A model generated the notes under the pieces. The model worked only from the letters and a program-made list of their open reading frames with translations, made no database searches and had not been told where the DNA came from. A stretch of DNA of 64,000 bases from Scatophagus argus. Lineage: Eukaryota > Chordata > Actinopteri > Scatophagidae. The stretch spans positions 11,885,501 through 11,949,500 of the forward strand of contig NC_058496.1 in the NCBI RefSeq assembly GCF_020382885.2, in the 5' to 3' direction. Positions 47,620 through 59,932 of the stretch are shown here, piece by piece (the first letter of the stretch is position 1; every line of letters begins with the position of its first letter). The position numbers and the translations under genes are program-made.

Positions 47620-50600
47620 CCCTTGCCAGTCATTTATCTTTCACATTAAGCTTCACAGATCATTGGGACTTAGCGGACCTCGGGTTAGCTAAGTTGCAGC
47701 AAAGCGTGGGAAGTTGCATCAGATGACACAGACAGTATCAGGAAATGTTGTATGATTAGCTACCAAGTAAAAGAGAAGAAATAAAATGAGGTTAGAAGAT
47801 AGACAGTTGGGTGGTTGTGAGAGAGTGATTAATAGACAGACAGAGAGAGAGAGAGAGTAGAGTAGTTGCAACATAATGATGCTTGTGACATGTACTCTTT
47901 CCATTCACTGATCCTTTACTGCTCATAGACCAGCTGCCTTATGCGACAGCTTGCACAATCGCTGCGGCCAGAATCAGGGCCGCAGCCGGGGGGCTTACAG
48001 GAAAGAGGTTTCTTTTGTTTTCTGTGCACAGACAGCTGAGGCAGGAGAGGTCTGTGTATCAGTGAGTAGTGTGCTTACTTGTAGTTTTGTGCATCCAAGT
48101 GGAAATGGGAAGCTGTGTTATATTACTATAATTTTGTTCTGCAGTAGAGCGCTGAGGTTAAACTTTATATATCAGAGATGCACTGTTGGGAAATTTACCA
48201 TACTGCAGTTTTTCATGTGTGAAAATCCACATTAATAAATCCTGCAATGGCTTACAAGATTCATGCAAACCATTAAGCAACGCACATGGGGAAAGTGATG
48301 AAAGACAACACTTTTTGCAGTCCTGTTGACATGCACACACAGCCACGTGCAGTCATACCATAGAAAATGAAATGAAACTTTAGCAGAATGAGGGTCAGTA
48401 TGACAATCAGTGACAGGCAAGGAAGGGGAAGTGTGTGAATGTTTTGTGGTCGCCTCTGAGCTGAAGCTGACAGTAAAAGGTGGGCCACATCAAAGAGGCG
48501 GGTGACTTCAGAGGAACTCATCTCACTTTTCTTCGCAACACCTCGACCTCCAGCAAGACACTGGTCATACCTTGCATGTGTGTGCGCCTGAACACATAGG
48601 TGCACCCAAGCTTTAACAGACACACACACTCACACTCACACACTCACTCACACACACACACACAGTCCCTCACTGCTAAGACTGATCATAGGTAGTTGCT
48701 AGGCGTTCTAAGAACAGAGGAAGCTTTCCTCTGAAAGAATTACTCATTACTCAGACAGAATTACAAAAAACAAGTTTATGAAGAAGTAAGACTGGGACTT
48801 TCCATTCCATGGGCATTACTATCTGCACAAGTGGCCAAATGAGAGACAACAATACTATAAATGCTGACAAAACTAGTCATTTTCTCACATGCACTGTCAA
48901 AACTGTAGCTAGATTGGACACAGAGTGTTGTGAGGCACCAGTTGAGTCCAGTATGGCTGATGACTATTTGTCTGTGGATGCTACAATCAATAATCTGTTA
49001 TAAAATCTACTACAAAATCTTGTGAAATTTTCCTGCAAAAGTCCTGGCCAAATGACAGGGCAGACCGAGGCACATCTGAAATGTTTCAGACTGCAAACAA
49101 AAAGTATTTTTATTCAGCACGTTTCCAAAAGCACTCATACTATTCAGGGAATGTTGTCTGTGCAGGTCAGTGTTCTCCAGGCAGCTTTTCTGTTTAGTGC
49201 CATGAAAAAAAAAAAAACAAGACTACCAGCAACAACAGCAGAGGCAATCATGTCTAATCTTGACCTGTTTTTGGAAAGAGGCAACATTTAATGCCTCAGA
49301 GAAGATCCATTTTCTCAAGAGAATAAATATTGACATTTTTTTTATTACGTGCTCTGAGTAAACAAAATAGCATTGGCTAAGTGTATGGTAGTTACAGTTA
49401 AGTACTAAGTGTATTTTTGACTAAATCCTTGATCTATTTTGTGCATAAGTGACACTGATGGTCTTCTTTAGATCAAATCTTTCTTTGTGCTGTCCATAAT
49501 CATAAATTCTCCATGTCTACTTCAGTCAGGCCTACAACATCAGCTATCTAATCCCTAATTTCTGCGGCATCGACTCATGCAACCCCTATGCGAGATTGAA
49601 ATCAACAACACGCCTGTTTCATATGCTGTCTTCTTTCTGTCTACATGTGTACTGCACGTGAGCCAGCAGAGAACAAAAAAAAAGACTAATGGAAAGGGTT
49701 TCTCGCCTCTGCTGCTATTTGTATGGAGTTAACAAACGTCTTCTCCCCATGCTGGCTGTGGTGCCAAAGCCTGGAGCAACAGTCCAGACTGTCGAGGCAG
49801 CCCGACTGTCTGCACGAGGTCTGAGCCAGAGATCCAGAGCTACGATAGACTGAAAGGGAGGGAGCAAAACCAGACAGATGTGTGCTCTGACTCAAACATT
49901 AGAACATTAGTGTTTTCAACTGTGGCACAGAAAGATGGTAAACATCAAGCGGTAGTTTACTCCAGACTGCTGTTTCTTTTCTGCCTATATGAAATTCTGA
50001 TAATGAGCTTTGTTCTATTTCACGCTTGGCACAACGCAACAATCAGCAAAACATCCAGCTTGCCGCTTAACTACTGCAGAAACTAAATGTAGTTAGATGA
50101 TTAAAAGGCATTCAATTGATAACTTTGCTTCTTAAAGAAAATGCCTCACAGTTTGGTAAATACTTTTATCCACTCTCTTGCAAAGAGTTAGATGGAAGGA
50201 TCGATACACCACCCTTATAGCTGTCAACATGATGCTGAAGCCTGCAGCCCGTTAGTTCACAAAGACTGGTACAACACAATCACAATCACTAAGGTCTGCT
50301 GGTTTTGACTGAGCTGTGCTTTCTGGATTTGGAAAGTTCATTTTCAGCCTTTCTCCACTGATGCTTTCAGGGATGTTTTCAAAAAGTTGGACATTATAGG
50401 CAGAATACTTGAATAAGACTGCCAAAGGGAAAAAAAAGTCAGGGATCCTTGGTGTAAGAGCCTTTTTTGTGCGATTAAACTTGAGAATCTTCCGGCATAT
50501 GACATCCCAATATCATTTTCCTTCCTGGGACCACACTGAGAGAGGAAAGAAAATGCATATTGTTCATATTTTACACATTTGTTTTAAGCTGCAAAATTTG

Positions 50601-53220
50601 TCCTGTCACTTACTGCGTGACTGTTTTAACTCCGGTGAAATGTTACTGTATGTGTTTCCATATTGAGATATGATTCCCAGACTTGTGGTTCAACTGTAAA
50701 TGCTAAATGTTTCAGAGGGACTTGGGGAGAGTGATACGCCGCCCTTCCCAGAGCCATTACTTTCATTGGGAACTGCGGCCCGTTGTTCCCATTCCCCTTC
50801 TCCATCTCACTTACAGTAACCACAGTGAGATGAGATTACACCATGAGCTGGCAGGCATCATCCCATCTCACCCCACCCAAGCTCTCAGTCTATCTCTCTC
50901 TCTCTCTCTCCTTCGTGTGGCCAGATTGGTACCATGAGCTCACGGCCCAGCTGGCTCAGGCAGGCAAGAGAGAGAGAGAGAGATAGATAGATAGATGGTG
51001 TTGGGTGTCTCTAATCTAAGTATGTGTCACTCACTGGAGAAATGAACTGCACCCTAGCTGCTTCTGCTCCTACTGTTGCTCAGTGTAGAGTGAGCTCACT
51101 CCTCAGAAGCTGTGTGATGATCCAGCACAATGTGCTACTTTCAGAAGTTCAGTTCAGTTCGGATTAAAGGTGCAGGGAATTTCTCATCGCTGCGGTGACT
51201 AAGGTGAATCTTGTGCAACAACATGTACAAACACTAAGGCTGCTGTTTGTGAGAAGGCTGTCAGTATGACCTGACACGGGTGGTTTTTGAGTTTTGTGGT
51301 TGTGGTTAGGGCTGAGGTAGCTGTAAATGTTGAAACATACACAAACATACCCACACACCTGAGCACCTGCGATGACCGTACCACGCTGGGAGAGATGAGA
51401 TCACATGATCCAAACCTCTCAGCACAGAAGTAATGATCGCGGTCATCTTTCTACAAAGCCTATAATCAAACTGAGTAAAACAGCTGTGTGTGTGTGAGCC
51501 ACACACACATACCTGACCTACACGTTAGAGATTCATTGTGTCCCTTCAGAGGAGTAGAGTGACATACACATAGCAGGTCATTTACAGATGAGGTCATGAC
51601 ATACACCTAACTGCCGTTACTGTGAAATACTACTTTTGGCTCTCCGGTCAAAACCAATGAGACACTTGTCTTAAATATAATAATAATAACAGCTGGGCAG
51701 AGAGAATTTAGGTTTTAGGTTTTAATTCTGTCACTATTTGTGCAGGATATAATCATTTGGGTGTTTGTTTTCAAATTGGTAGGTCTGCAAAAATTGCCCT
51801 GGGATTGCATCAGGGTGTTTGTACAGTAGCAACCGAATGGATTGACTGGATGAAATGTGTGATTTCTGAGCGCAATGTCTATATCACTCACACAAACAAG
51901 ATTATGTGTCTGTCTGCCGTCATTGGCTTAAAATATTACACGAGCCATGATAGCAGTGACTTTATGTAAACTTCAGCAGCTAAATTTAGATCAAATGGTC
52001 CAAGTGCCAGATTTATAATTTGATTGAAGAATCACACACCCTCACAACAAACATGCCAAGTACCTAAAAACAAGAACTCTGAGATGAGTAAACAAGTAAC
52101 CCTCTCGAACAAATCAAGAATGTCACCTGATTGCACAAGTAGTGATATGATGCCAACGCATTGATCAAATGAGGCTGGGTCTGTAGGCTTGCCTCTTCAC
52201 ACAAGCTGCAATGAGATAACTGCGGGGAACGGCTATTTCAGGACGACTGAAACAGCTCAGAGAGTCTTAGGAGTCTTCTAATCTCGTCTGGTTTGTTCTG
52301 ACAAAGTAGAGAAAAGACAAGAGAAAAGGACAGTAGAAAATGAAAGTGGAAAACAAGCCTTAAGTGTATGCCTCCAAGTGTGTTATCATTCACTAAAGAC
52401 TATGGTATTTAATGAATGCAATGCATTTTTCACTCGTGCTTTTTCCCTTATCCCCCATCTGTCTCTGGATTCTGATCATATTTTCTGGTGTACTGTGGCT
52501 GCCAGTGTGGCTGAGGTGAGGCGATGCTAAGTGATTTGCCAAATATGGGGAGCAGCCTGTAACCTCGGCGGGCCTGACACATTACTGACATAGCTGAGCT
52601 TATCCTTCCAGAAGCACATGTACTCAAAGTCGTGCCAGGAATCTCCACTCATTACCTGTGGTCCTCATGCAGCGCAGCGGACCGGAAGGCATTGCCATAG
52701 AAGTGCAGCCTGGAGAAGAGGGCAGATACAAACAGACATAAAGACATTCACATGAAATTTGGAGAAGTTGTAAGCTATTTGCTCATCTGACGATAATGTC
52801 TCTGCTCTGTACTGGCATGCAAGGGGCAGGCTGAATGACTGAGTTGATTCAGGGATAGATAGAAAGAGCATAAAAATAAAGAGACAGACACATTGCATGG
52901 ATGGTGTGAATACCAAATTCCACCACTCTGATGTGTAAGACTATTTCAGGCCAAACAAAGTAGCATCTGAAATAGCCACATTAATTCTTACTCATGGCGA
53001 CTGTTTGAGTCAATTGCAGTGTTGGCGCATGCACACGTGCCACAAACTCACATAGAAAAAAAGAGGAAAAAAGAGGAGAGAAACAGGAAGACGCTGTCCG
53101 CTGAGCATTCATTGTTTTTTTGTTCACGCTACGATTCTGTGCAAAAAGGAGGCAAACTTTAGGGAAGTACATAATGCTTTGGTACAGCCAGTGCAGAGGG
53201 GTCAAGGCAGCATGACATAT
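47620..53220. other. gene-poor region downstream of gadd45g, part 1
   Basis: No gene was recognised. It contains CA (48618-48665), TC (50890-50911) and GATA (50979-50997) repeats. Two short exon-like segments on the minus strand at 52656-52709 and 52992-53046 are described in findings. Confidence 0.5.
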
Positions 53221-53224
53221 TTTT

Positions 53225-53279
53225 AGAGAGAGCGTGAGAGAGGGAGAGGGAGAGAGAGAGAGAGAGAGAGAGAGCAAGA
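53225..53279. repeat. GA-rich microsatellite
   Basis: Mostly GA units with interruptions. It creates a long low-complexity ORF on the minus strand. Confidence 0.85.
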
Positions 53280-55150
53280 GCACAGATGGAACAGTGTGAC
53301 AGACTGCCTTTCTGCTTTCAGTGCACACGCTGATTAAGAAACCTAGAAAGAGGCTGAGGAGCCATGGAAGGACATGACTCGCCCTGACACAGGGAGAAAA
53401 AGAGAGAAAGAATGAAAGAGAGAGGGAGGATGCCATGAGATGAAGGAAAGGAAAGAGATTGAGCATATAGAGAAGCAAAGCAAAGGAGAAGAGGAGGATC
53501 CCTGACAAAAGGCCTTGTTTGCTTGTGCTGTGTCGTCACTCAGTTACAGGTCAGGGTTATTTGGGGAAGGATGATGCAGGAGCTTATCGTGACGGCCTCC
53601 TGCTCCTGCACAAACAAGTTGACTTTGTTGGAAAGCGCGTGCATGTATGTAAATGTAATAGTAAATTGTGAATACTTTCAAACTGCATACATGCACACAC
53701 ACGCTACGTATGTACACAACAAAGGCATATGATAACCTTGGTGAAGAAGTTAAATATTAAATTGACAACATGTTTTCAGCTTTCCTATATGCACGGTGGT
53801 CTTAGATGTTTTCTCGCAAGCTAAAAACATGCTCCTTGAACTACTAAGGTATTGCATAATAACATCAGATCTGGACTGACTGACCATGTACTTGGCAACA
53901 TATCTTATCTAGTAGTGCCTCTTCAACAACAGCCTCTGAACAGCCACTAACAGTTCAAAACAAACAGCAGCTGGCTGCATGTTCATGTTCTTTGCCTCAA
54001 CTGGCAGCAGTCAAAAGGAACAATGAGACTTAGTACAGCTGATGAAAGCAAAACATGATTTTTTTTTTCTTTTTACAATAACAATGAGGTAAAAGTCTGA
54101 CCAGAAGAACGAGAAGAGTTTAAGTTGTAACCTTCGTCGTGCATGAGAGAACAATGACAGGTTTGCACACTGCAGCACCACGTTCAGCATTTCGATTTGA
54201 GATTCCTCCCAGAGGATGATTCAAAAGTGCAATTAGAAATTTGCATAGGGTACAAAATGAGAGAGACATGTTTTTCAAGGACTTTTCAAGGGAATGATGC
54301 AACTGCCCCTCTTCCTTGCACTTGTTTTTTTTTCATAGCAACATACCTCACTTAACCTAGTAACACACTGAGGGTGCATGGCAACAGTGGTTCAGTTTAT
54401 CCCGCCTCCTCTTCCACTCTCTGTACTTCTACATCCCTCTTTTACAATATAAAGCAGATACTTTTGCATCTGAACAAGCCCCATGTTTGTGTGGGTACTC
54501 TGTCATTGATGAAAAACAAAAATAAGCTCTTTTTGTTTTGCTGGTGTTACTTAATCTGCAGGGATGGAGCGACAGATAGGGGGAGAACGGGACAAAGCGG
54601 GGGGGCTGTGCTTCAGGGCCCGAGTACCAGCCAATCGGAGGGCAGGATTAGCTAGAGGCAGGCATAAATACATGTTGTTGCTGTTGGTAACAGAAATCTG
54701 ATTGGCTGTTGGGAGTTCTTGCTCAATGGGATAGGTGTCTCAGTGTGTGGGTATTTTGATCACTGTTATGAATGTGTTTGTCTGCTGTTATGCTCTTTAA
54801 TAACCTTGTTATTCTTCTCCCTTCTGTTTCCACTTACAGCAGAGGACTTAATGGTCCAGTCACTGAGGCCATACCATAGTGAAATGTCTGAGCTGTTATG
54901 TACCACTCTGTGCTAAATCCTCCTGAACTTTGGTTACCTTTAGCTGATGGCCTGTAGAGGAAAGGCCATATTATCCTAGTAAACACACACAGCAGCACAA
55001 AAGGCTGGACATCCTATGAAATTGACGTTGCAGTGATGTGAAGCTGGAGGACAGGTCACTGACACTGCTGCTGTCCATAGTGTTCCTGCACCTACTTCCT
55101 ACACTGATTATTGCTGACTTGCAGCACACATGTTGGCAACTCAACATACA
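53280..55150. other. gene-poor region, part 2
   Basis: No gene was recognised. It holds the first copy of an 18-bp CCAAT-containing duplicate at 54629-54646. Confidence 0.5.
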
Positions 55151-55155
55151 TATAA

Positions 55156-55359
55156 ATACACTATATAGACAAAAGTATCCAGACAGACTTTTTTTATGGG
55201 TCTGTTTGTCAAATCCCACAGAAATACTTCAAAATTTTACAGAACGCTGCTGGAAGCTGTTCAAGCTGCAAAGCTTTTAGAATTTAGAATGCAATGTCAT
55301 TAAAGTCCCCACTGGTGTAATGGTCAGGTGTTCCAATACTTCTGTCCATAAAGTGTATA
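55156..55359. mobile_element. non-autonomous DNA transposon (MITE) with terminal inverted repeats
   Basis: The left end tacactatatagacaaaagt and the right end acttctgtccataaagtgta are imperfect inverted repeats, flanked by TA-rich sequence. The interior includes cattaaagtccccactggtg and taatggtcaggtgttcc, known from a widespread fish Tc1/mariner-like MITE family. About 204 bp, no transposase. Confidence 0.75.
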
Positions 55360-58300
55360 AATATATGGTTTAGTATACTGTCCACTAGTCTGTTGTTCTG
55401 AGGATTTTCTTTATCTGAAAACTTTGACTCAGATTTGATGGTACAATGATATAAAGTCACACACAAACAACATGCCTGCACCCAGTCACACTGTGTTTAC
55501 CACAGAGTCAGAGAGAGCACACAGTGCAGCACATGCCGGATTTGTTTACATGTGGTTTCTTCCTGAAAGAGGCGGTGCCACACACCCGGCATTCCAGTGT
55601 TGCTTTGGAAACAGGGCTGCCACAGTAGCCAATCGGAGGGCAGGGATTATGACATGTGTGTTTATGCGTGTGAATTAATCAAACAGTGGTATCTATCTGG
55701 CAGGGTGTTGATGGGGGGAGAGTTTTTAATCAGCTCACTCAAGGAAGAAAACACGCTTGGCAATAATACCAGGATCAAACAAACTCATGGTGCTAAGCCA
55801 ATTAAAAATCAACAGTCTAATCTCCCAATGAAGGGTTATGAGGAGTGGATGTGTGTACATCTGCTTGTGAGTTTTTCAGTGTGTGCCTGGTTGCACGTGA
55901 TAAATGCTGAACACACTGCTGAATGCTCTTATTTTTGCCAGTTTGACAGAAACTTCATAATTTTCATTTCTTGACCTCAGGGTCATATAGAGGCTATGCG
56001 TGTTTGTGCATGAGCAACTGTCACTCTAAAAGCAGTATCCTGAGCATGTGTGAGGTTATGTGTTTGTGCATGTGCATGAGTGTGCTCCTGTGTATGTTTT
56101 TCTTATACAGCTGTTATTGTTATGACAGAGGCTGATTGTTGGTTCTGTCACCTGTTTTAGGTTCCTTTACCGTCAGGGTATCGTTGTCTTCCAGTTACCA
56201 CTTATCACTGTGGACACACACAAAACGCAGAAGCTCTGCTATCTATCCAGTTATAAAATATGGCAAACTCACACACAATAGAGCACAAACAAAATTCAAG
56301 CCACATGTTGACTAATGAAGGAAAATATAAAGACTGTGATGAAAATGATTGCAACGGCAGTCAGATGCTATAATTTCCTTTCATGTTTTGGTGAATGCTT
56401 TACAGCTAGATTTACAATTTACATTTTTATATAAATTGCATTTTAGTATTTTTTTTATTATCTTTTATTTCATATAGTAAAAGTATAAGTAAGAGGTAGT
56501 AAGAGACTAAAATTATGACTGATGTCTTTTTTTTTGCAAATGTTTAATAGCGGCAGTAAAGTGAAAACACTTTCAGATATTTGCAGAGGTGTAAAGAGTG
56601 AAAAGAGTGTAAGCGTGGTCTGTGTTTTCGTGTGTGATTATGTGTGTGTGTACATATGTGAATGTGTGTGTGTGCGTGTTACCTGCCACACAGGATGCAG
56701 CTGCAGCAAGTAAACAGTAGTTCCACAATAGTGAGTAAGTGAGTACATCTGTATGTGAGCATGTGTTTTACTTTTTACTTTATTTCCCTAAAACAGGGGC
56801 TTCTTTGAAATCTTGGTCTGTCTGTCCTTCTGTTCTCAAAATCCACAGGCAGCTCTTCAGCTGAATATCCCTCAGGGCAGGAGAGCGGTAATCTAATCAG
56901 TAAATCACGTTTTTTTTCTTTGTCCTCGGACAACCTGCTAAGCATGTGAGTACAATCATGTTTGCCTAATCACTGGAAAATGGGGTGTAGTAATTGAGAG
57001 ACAGTTCATCCATCGGCAGGATGGACAGACAAATGCAATAAAGACAAAGAGACTGATCCCATGTCAGCTTATTTATACTGCATTTGTTGGAGAAAAGCTG
57101 AAACATTTTCTTTTTCCTCAGACAAACCTCTTCTTCCTTGAGTTCAGTGAGAATCTAAAGCATTCCTTTTGTCCCGGTCTAATAGCAGTGCCAGAGTGCC
57201 AGACAGACAGTTTATGAAACAAAGAAAGGGGCTAGCCAACCACAACATCCTCCGCAGACTCCTCAACTCTACCCAGCAACTACTGTACACTGACACTGAA
57301 CCAGTGTGTTTATGTTAAAAACAAACACAGCCACGCATGTGTGCTCACAGACATGAATGCAGACCACAGATGAAAGCTATCACTGGGTTTGTGAGTCAAA
57401 GAGGATCTGTAGGTTTGTCAGTTTGCTTGAACGTGTGTGGCTCGTTTGTGTAGATCTTGTGTACCGGAGTGTGCAGCTGGCCTTTGCACAAATGGCTGCA
57501 TGCACTGTGTTGAGCTGTATGTATGCAAGTAGGAGGAATTAGGAAGTTCTGCATCTGCTGATTGCCTTCAGTAATTTCTTGTACAGTACATTGTACTGTG
57601 TGCAGTAGTGTGCGTGTGGGTGGTCATAATGATATGCAGACATACATGGGGGCTCCGTGTGGGCAAGCTTTGTCCACACAGCCTCAGAGCAAGGCAAACT
57701 CTCGCTGACGTCTGACTCTGAAAGTGACAAAGACGGACTTTGTTGCCGTTGTGGGCGAACTGAAAGAACCCGGCCTTTGAACGTTTTGATTGCGTATGTG
57801 AATGTATGTGTGTGGGTTGGGATGTGGGCGTGTGTCTGAGAGTGAGGGAACTTTAATTCCTACAGCAAAGTAAAGTGTACCTTCATTATTATTAATGATG
57901 GAGGTACAGTCTCTTTCTTTCACGATCTTTTCCTTCACACATTTTAAAAATGAATGAAGAATACCCCACACAACGCACAGTGTAGTTTGCAATTTCAGCC
58001 CTCTCTCCGGTCTACCTCTCTCCCATAATGCCCCTCTACACCCTTTCCTCCTGTCATTATTACAGGTCTTTATCTAATAAGTTCGTGTGTGTGCGGCCTG
58101 CACCACGGAGTATTCGTGCCATACCCTTTCAGCACTTCCACCTCTCTATCTTTGCAAAGCCAGACATGAGTCGTCTCTCATTCAAATACAAATCCTCTTT
58201 GTTGGCATAGATTCAAAAGCACTGAATGTCTCTCTAAACACACACATGCACACACGCATAAATGCACGCACACACAAGACCCCCAGGACTTGTTTCCTTT

Positions 58301-59275
58301 GATCTGGATCTTACTCAACCATAGACAGGACAGCAGGTGTGAGGCAGCCGTCAGGTGTGTGTGTTTATGTGTCATCAGCCATATGGCCCTTTAGCTGCGC
58401 CTAACCCACCTCATGCACCCACTCAAGCAAATCGTACAAACACACTCTCACTTTCACCCTGTCGCCAAAGCAGCTGCAGTATTTAAGAAAACACTCTGAC
58501 TGGTGAGCACACAACTGAGGGCAAATCACAGCAGTTCCTAGGATGATATTCCACCAATAAAACGGATGAGGCTGAATGCAATCAGCAGCTGAGCCAATCA
58601 GGGAAAGAGAGAGCTCAGCCAATCGCAGCAGGAGCCAGAAAGCCGAGCAGTTAGAGATAGAGATAAACCAATCAGAAACTCAAGACTGAATCCATTGATG
58701 TGTTGTTTTTGAAGCTCTACCAGGAACTTTTCCTTTATAGTCAAACGTGCAAGATTTTAAAATCCTTACTCTGTATTCCTAACTTTATGGGTATTAACAC
58801 TGAGGGTAATCCAAATTTACAAGACCGGTGTGTTACAGAACAAACTCTTCTATGTTTTTTTCAAAGATACTGAAAGACTGAAAACAGGGGTCTGTTGCAG
58901 ATGTTGCAAGATGATGAAATCACAGAGCAAACAGCAGTGTCTTTGTTTTTTCTTCTTTTGACAGATTTTTTTTTTTTTAAAAAGTTACTCATAACTGCCC
59001 ATTGTATGCATCCCTTTATGTTTCTGTAAGTGTGTCAGTGTGTATGTCCCAGGTCACCCTAAACCCTCTGACTTCATGGACAATAAAGCAGAGAAGCGTG
59101 TCATTGACACACGTGCTGCCAACTGTTGCTGAGACACAAAGCGAACATAAAAACCACTTTACTGACTGTGAAGGCCCCCCTCCCCATGACCACGGCACAC
59201 TCCAAAATCATGAGCCACACATACACACACCCCTATCCTGGCTCCATTGTTCCAAATGAATGAGTGGATGGGGTG
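55360..59275. other. gene-poor region, part 3
   Basis: No gene was recognised. Second copy of the CCAAT duplicate at 55627-55644. Tandem CCAAT boxes at 58554-58672. A non-repetitive CpG-containing block at about 57640-57790. Confidence 0.5.
58554..58672 (+). promoter_or_regulatory. cluster of four same-orientation CCAAT boxes
   Basis: CCAAT at 58554, 58594, 58619 and 58668. The last three are followed by TC, and gagccaatcagg is a full NF-Y consensus. Spacings are 40, 25 and 49 bp. No TATA box or coding exon is seen downstream, so its function as promoter or enhancer is inference. Confidence 0.4.
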
Positions 59276-59277
59276 TG

Positions 59278-59280
<3 letters not shown>

Positions 59281-59319
<39 letters not shown>

Positions 59320-59321
59320 TG
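59281..59321. repeat. GT microsatellite
   Basis: About 20 GT units with one interruption. Another GT tract lies at 59906-59932. Confidence 0.9.
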
Positions 59322-59901
59322 AGGACAGCTGGCTCTCTGGCTCCATCAGTAGCAGCTGCCCCAGCCTCAGGCCCTCAGGGTGGAACAGTGTAGATTAGAA
59401 GGTGGCTGGGGTGGGGTGAGTGTGTGTGCGTGCATGCGTGTGTGTGTGTGTGGCAAGGAGATGTGTGGCACAGTCTGTGGCCTGAAACTCAATGAATGGA
59501 GGAGAGGACCTCTCCCCTTCTTTGTTCCAGCAACTGTGTCATTTTCTTTTTCAAACCCTCTCCATTTTTGTTTCTGGCTTGTAATCCCAAAAAAACAAAA
59601 GGAAGTGCATTTTTCCTAAATAGAGAATTAGGATACAATGTAATTAGAGGGAAAGAAGGAGCAGACAGAGAAGGGGAGACAGAGGCAGAGACAGTGAAAG
59701 TAGCCAGCGACAGCCAGTCCAAAGGCTAGACAGCAGGATGGAGACACCGACAGACATGGAGAGTTTTGGGTCCCCACTGGGTGCTGAGTGGGGGCCAGCT
59801 ATGGTGGCTTAGCGACAGCTGTTACTCCTGCCTATAGGATATCTGAGCCAGGCCTTTTCAAAAATACAAGACCGCAATGAAGAATGGAGGCGCTACTTTT
59901 C

Positions 59902-59932
<31 letters not shown>

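Noticed and set aside
49686-49841. Minus-strand exon-like frame (VYRSSGSLAQTSC ... ARNPFH)
   Set aside because: It has a fair acceptor and an in-frame stop, but no partner exon with matching phase and no family recognised.
50706-50937. Plus-strand ORF near GCGGCCCGTTGTTCCC
   Set aside because: It runs into a TC repeat, has no splice partner and no domain.
52981-53508. 175-codon Leu/Ser-rich minus ORF
   Set aside because: Produced by the GA repeat at 53225-53279. It is low complexity with no recognisable domain.
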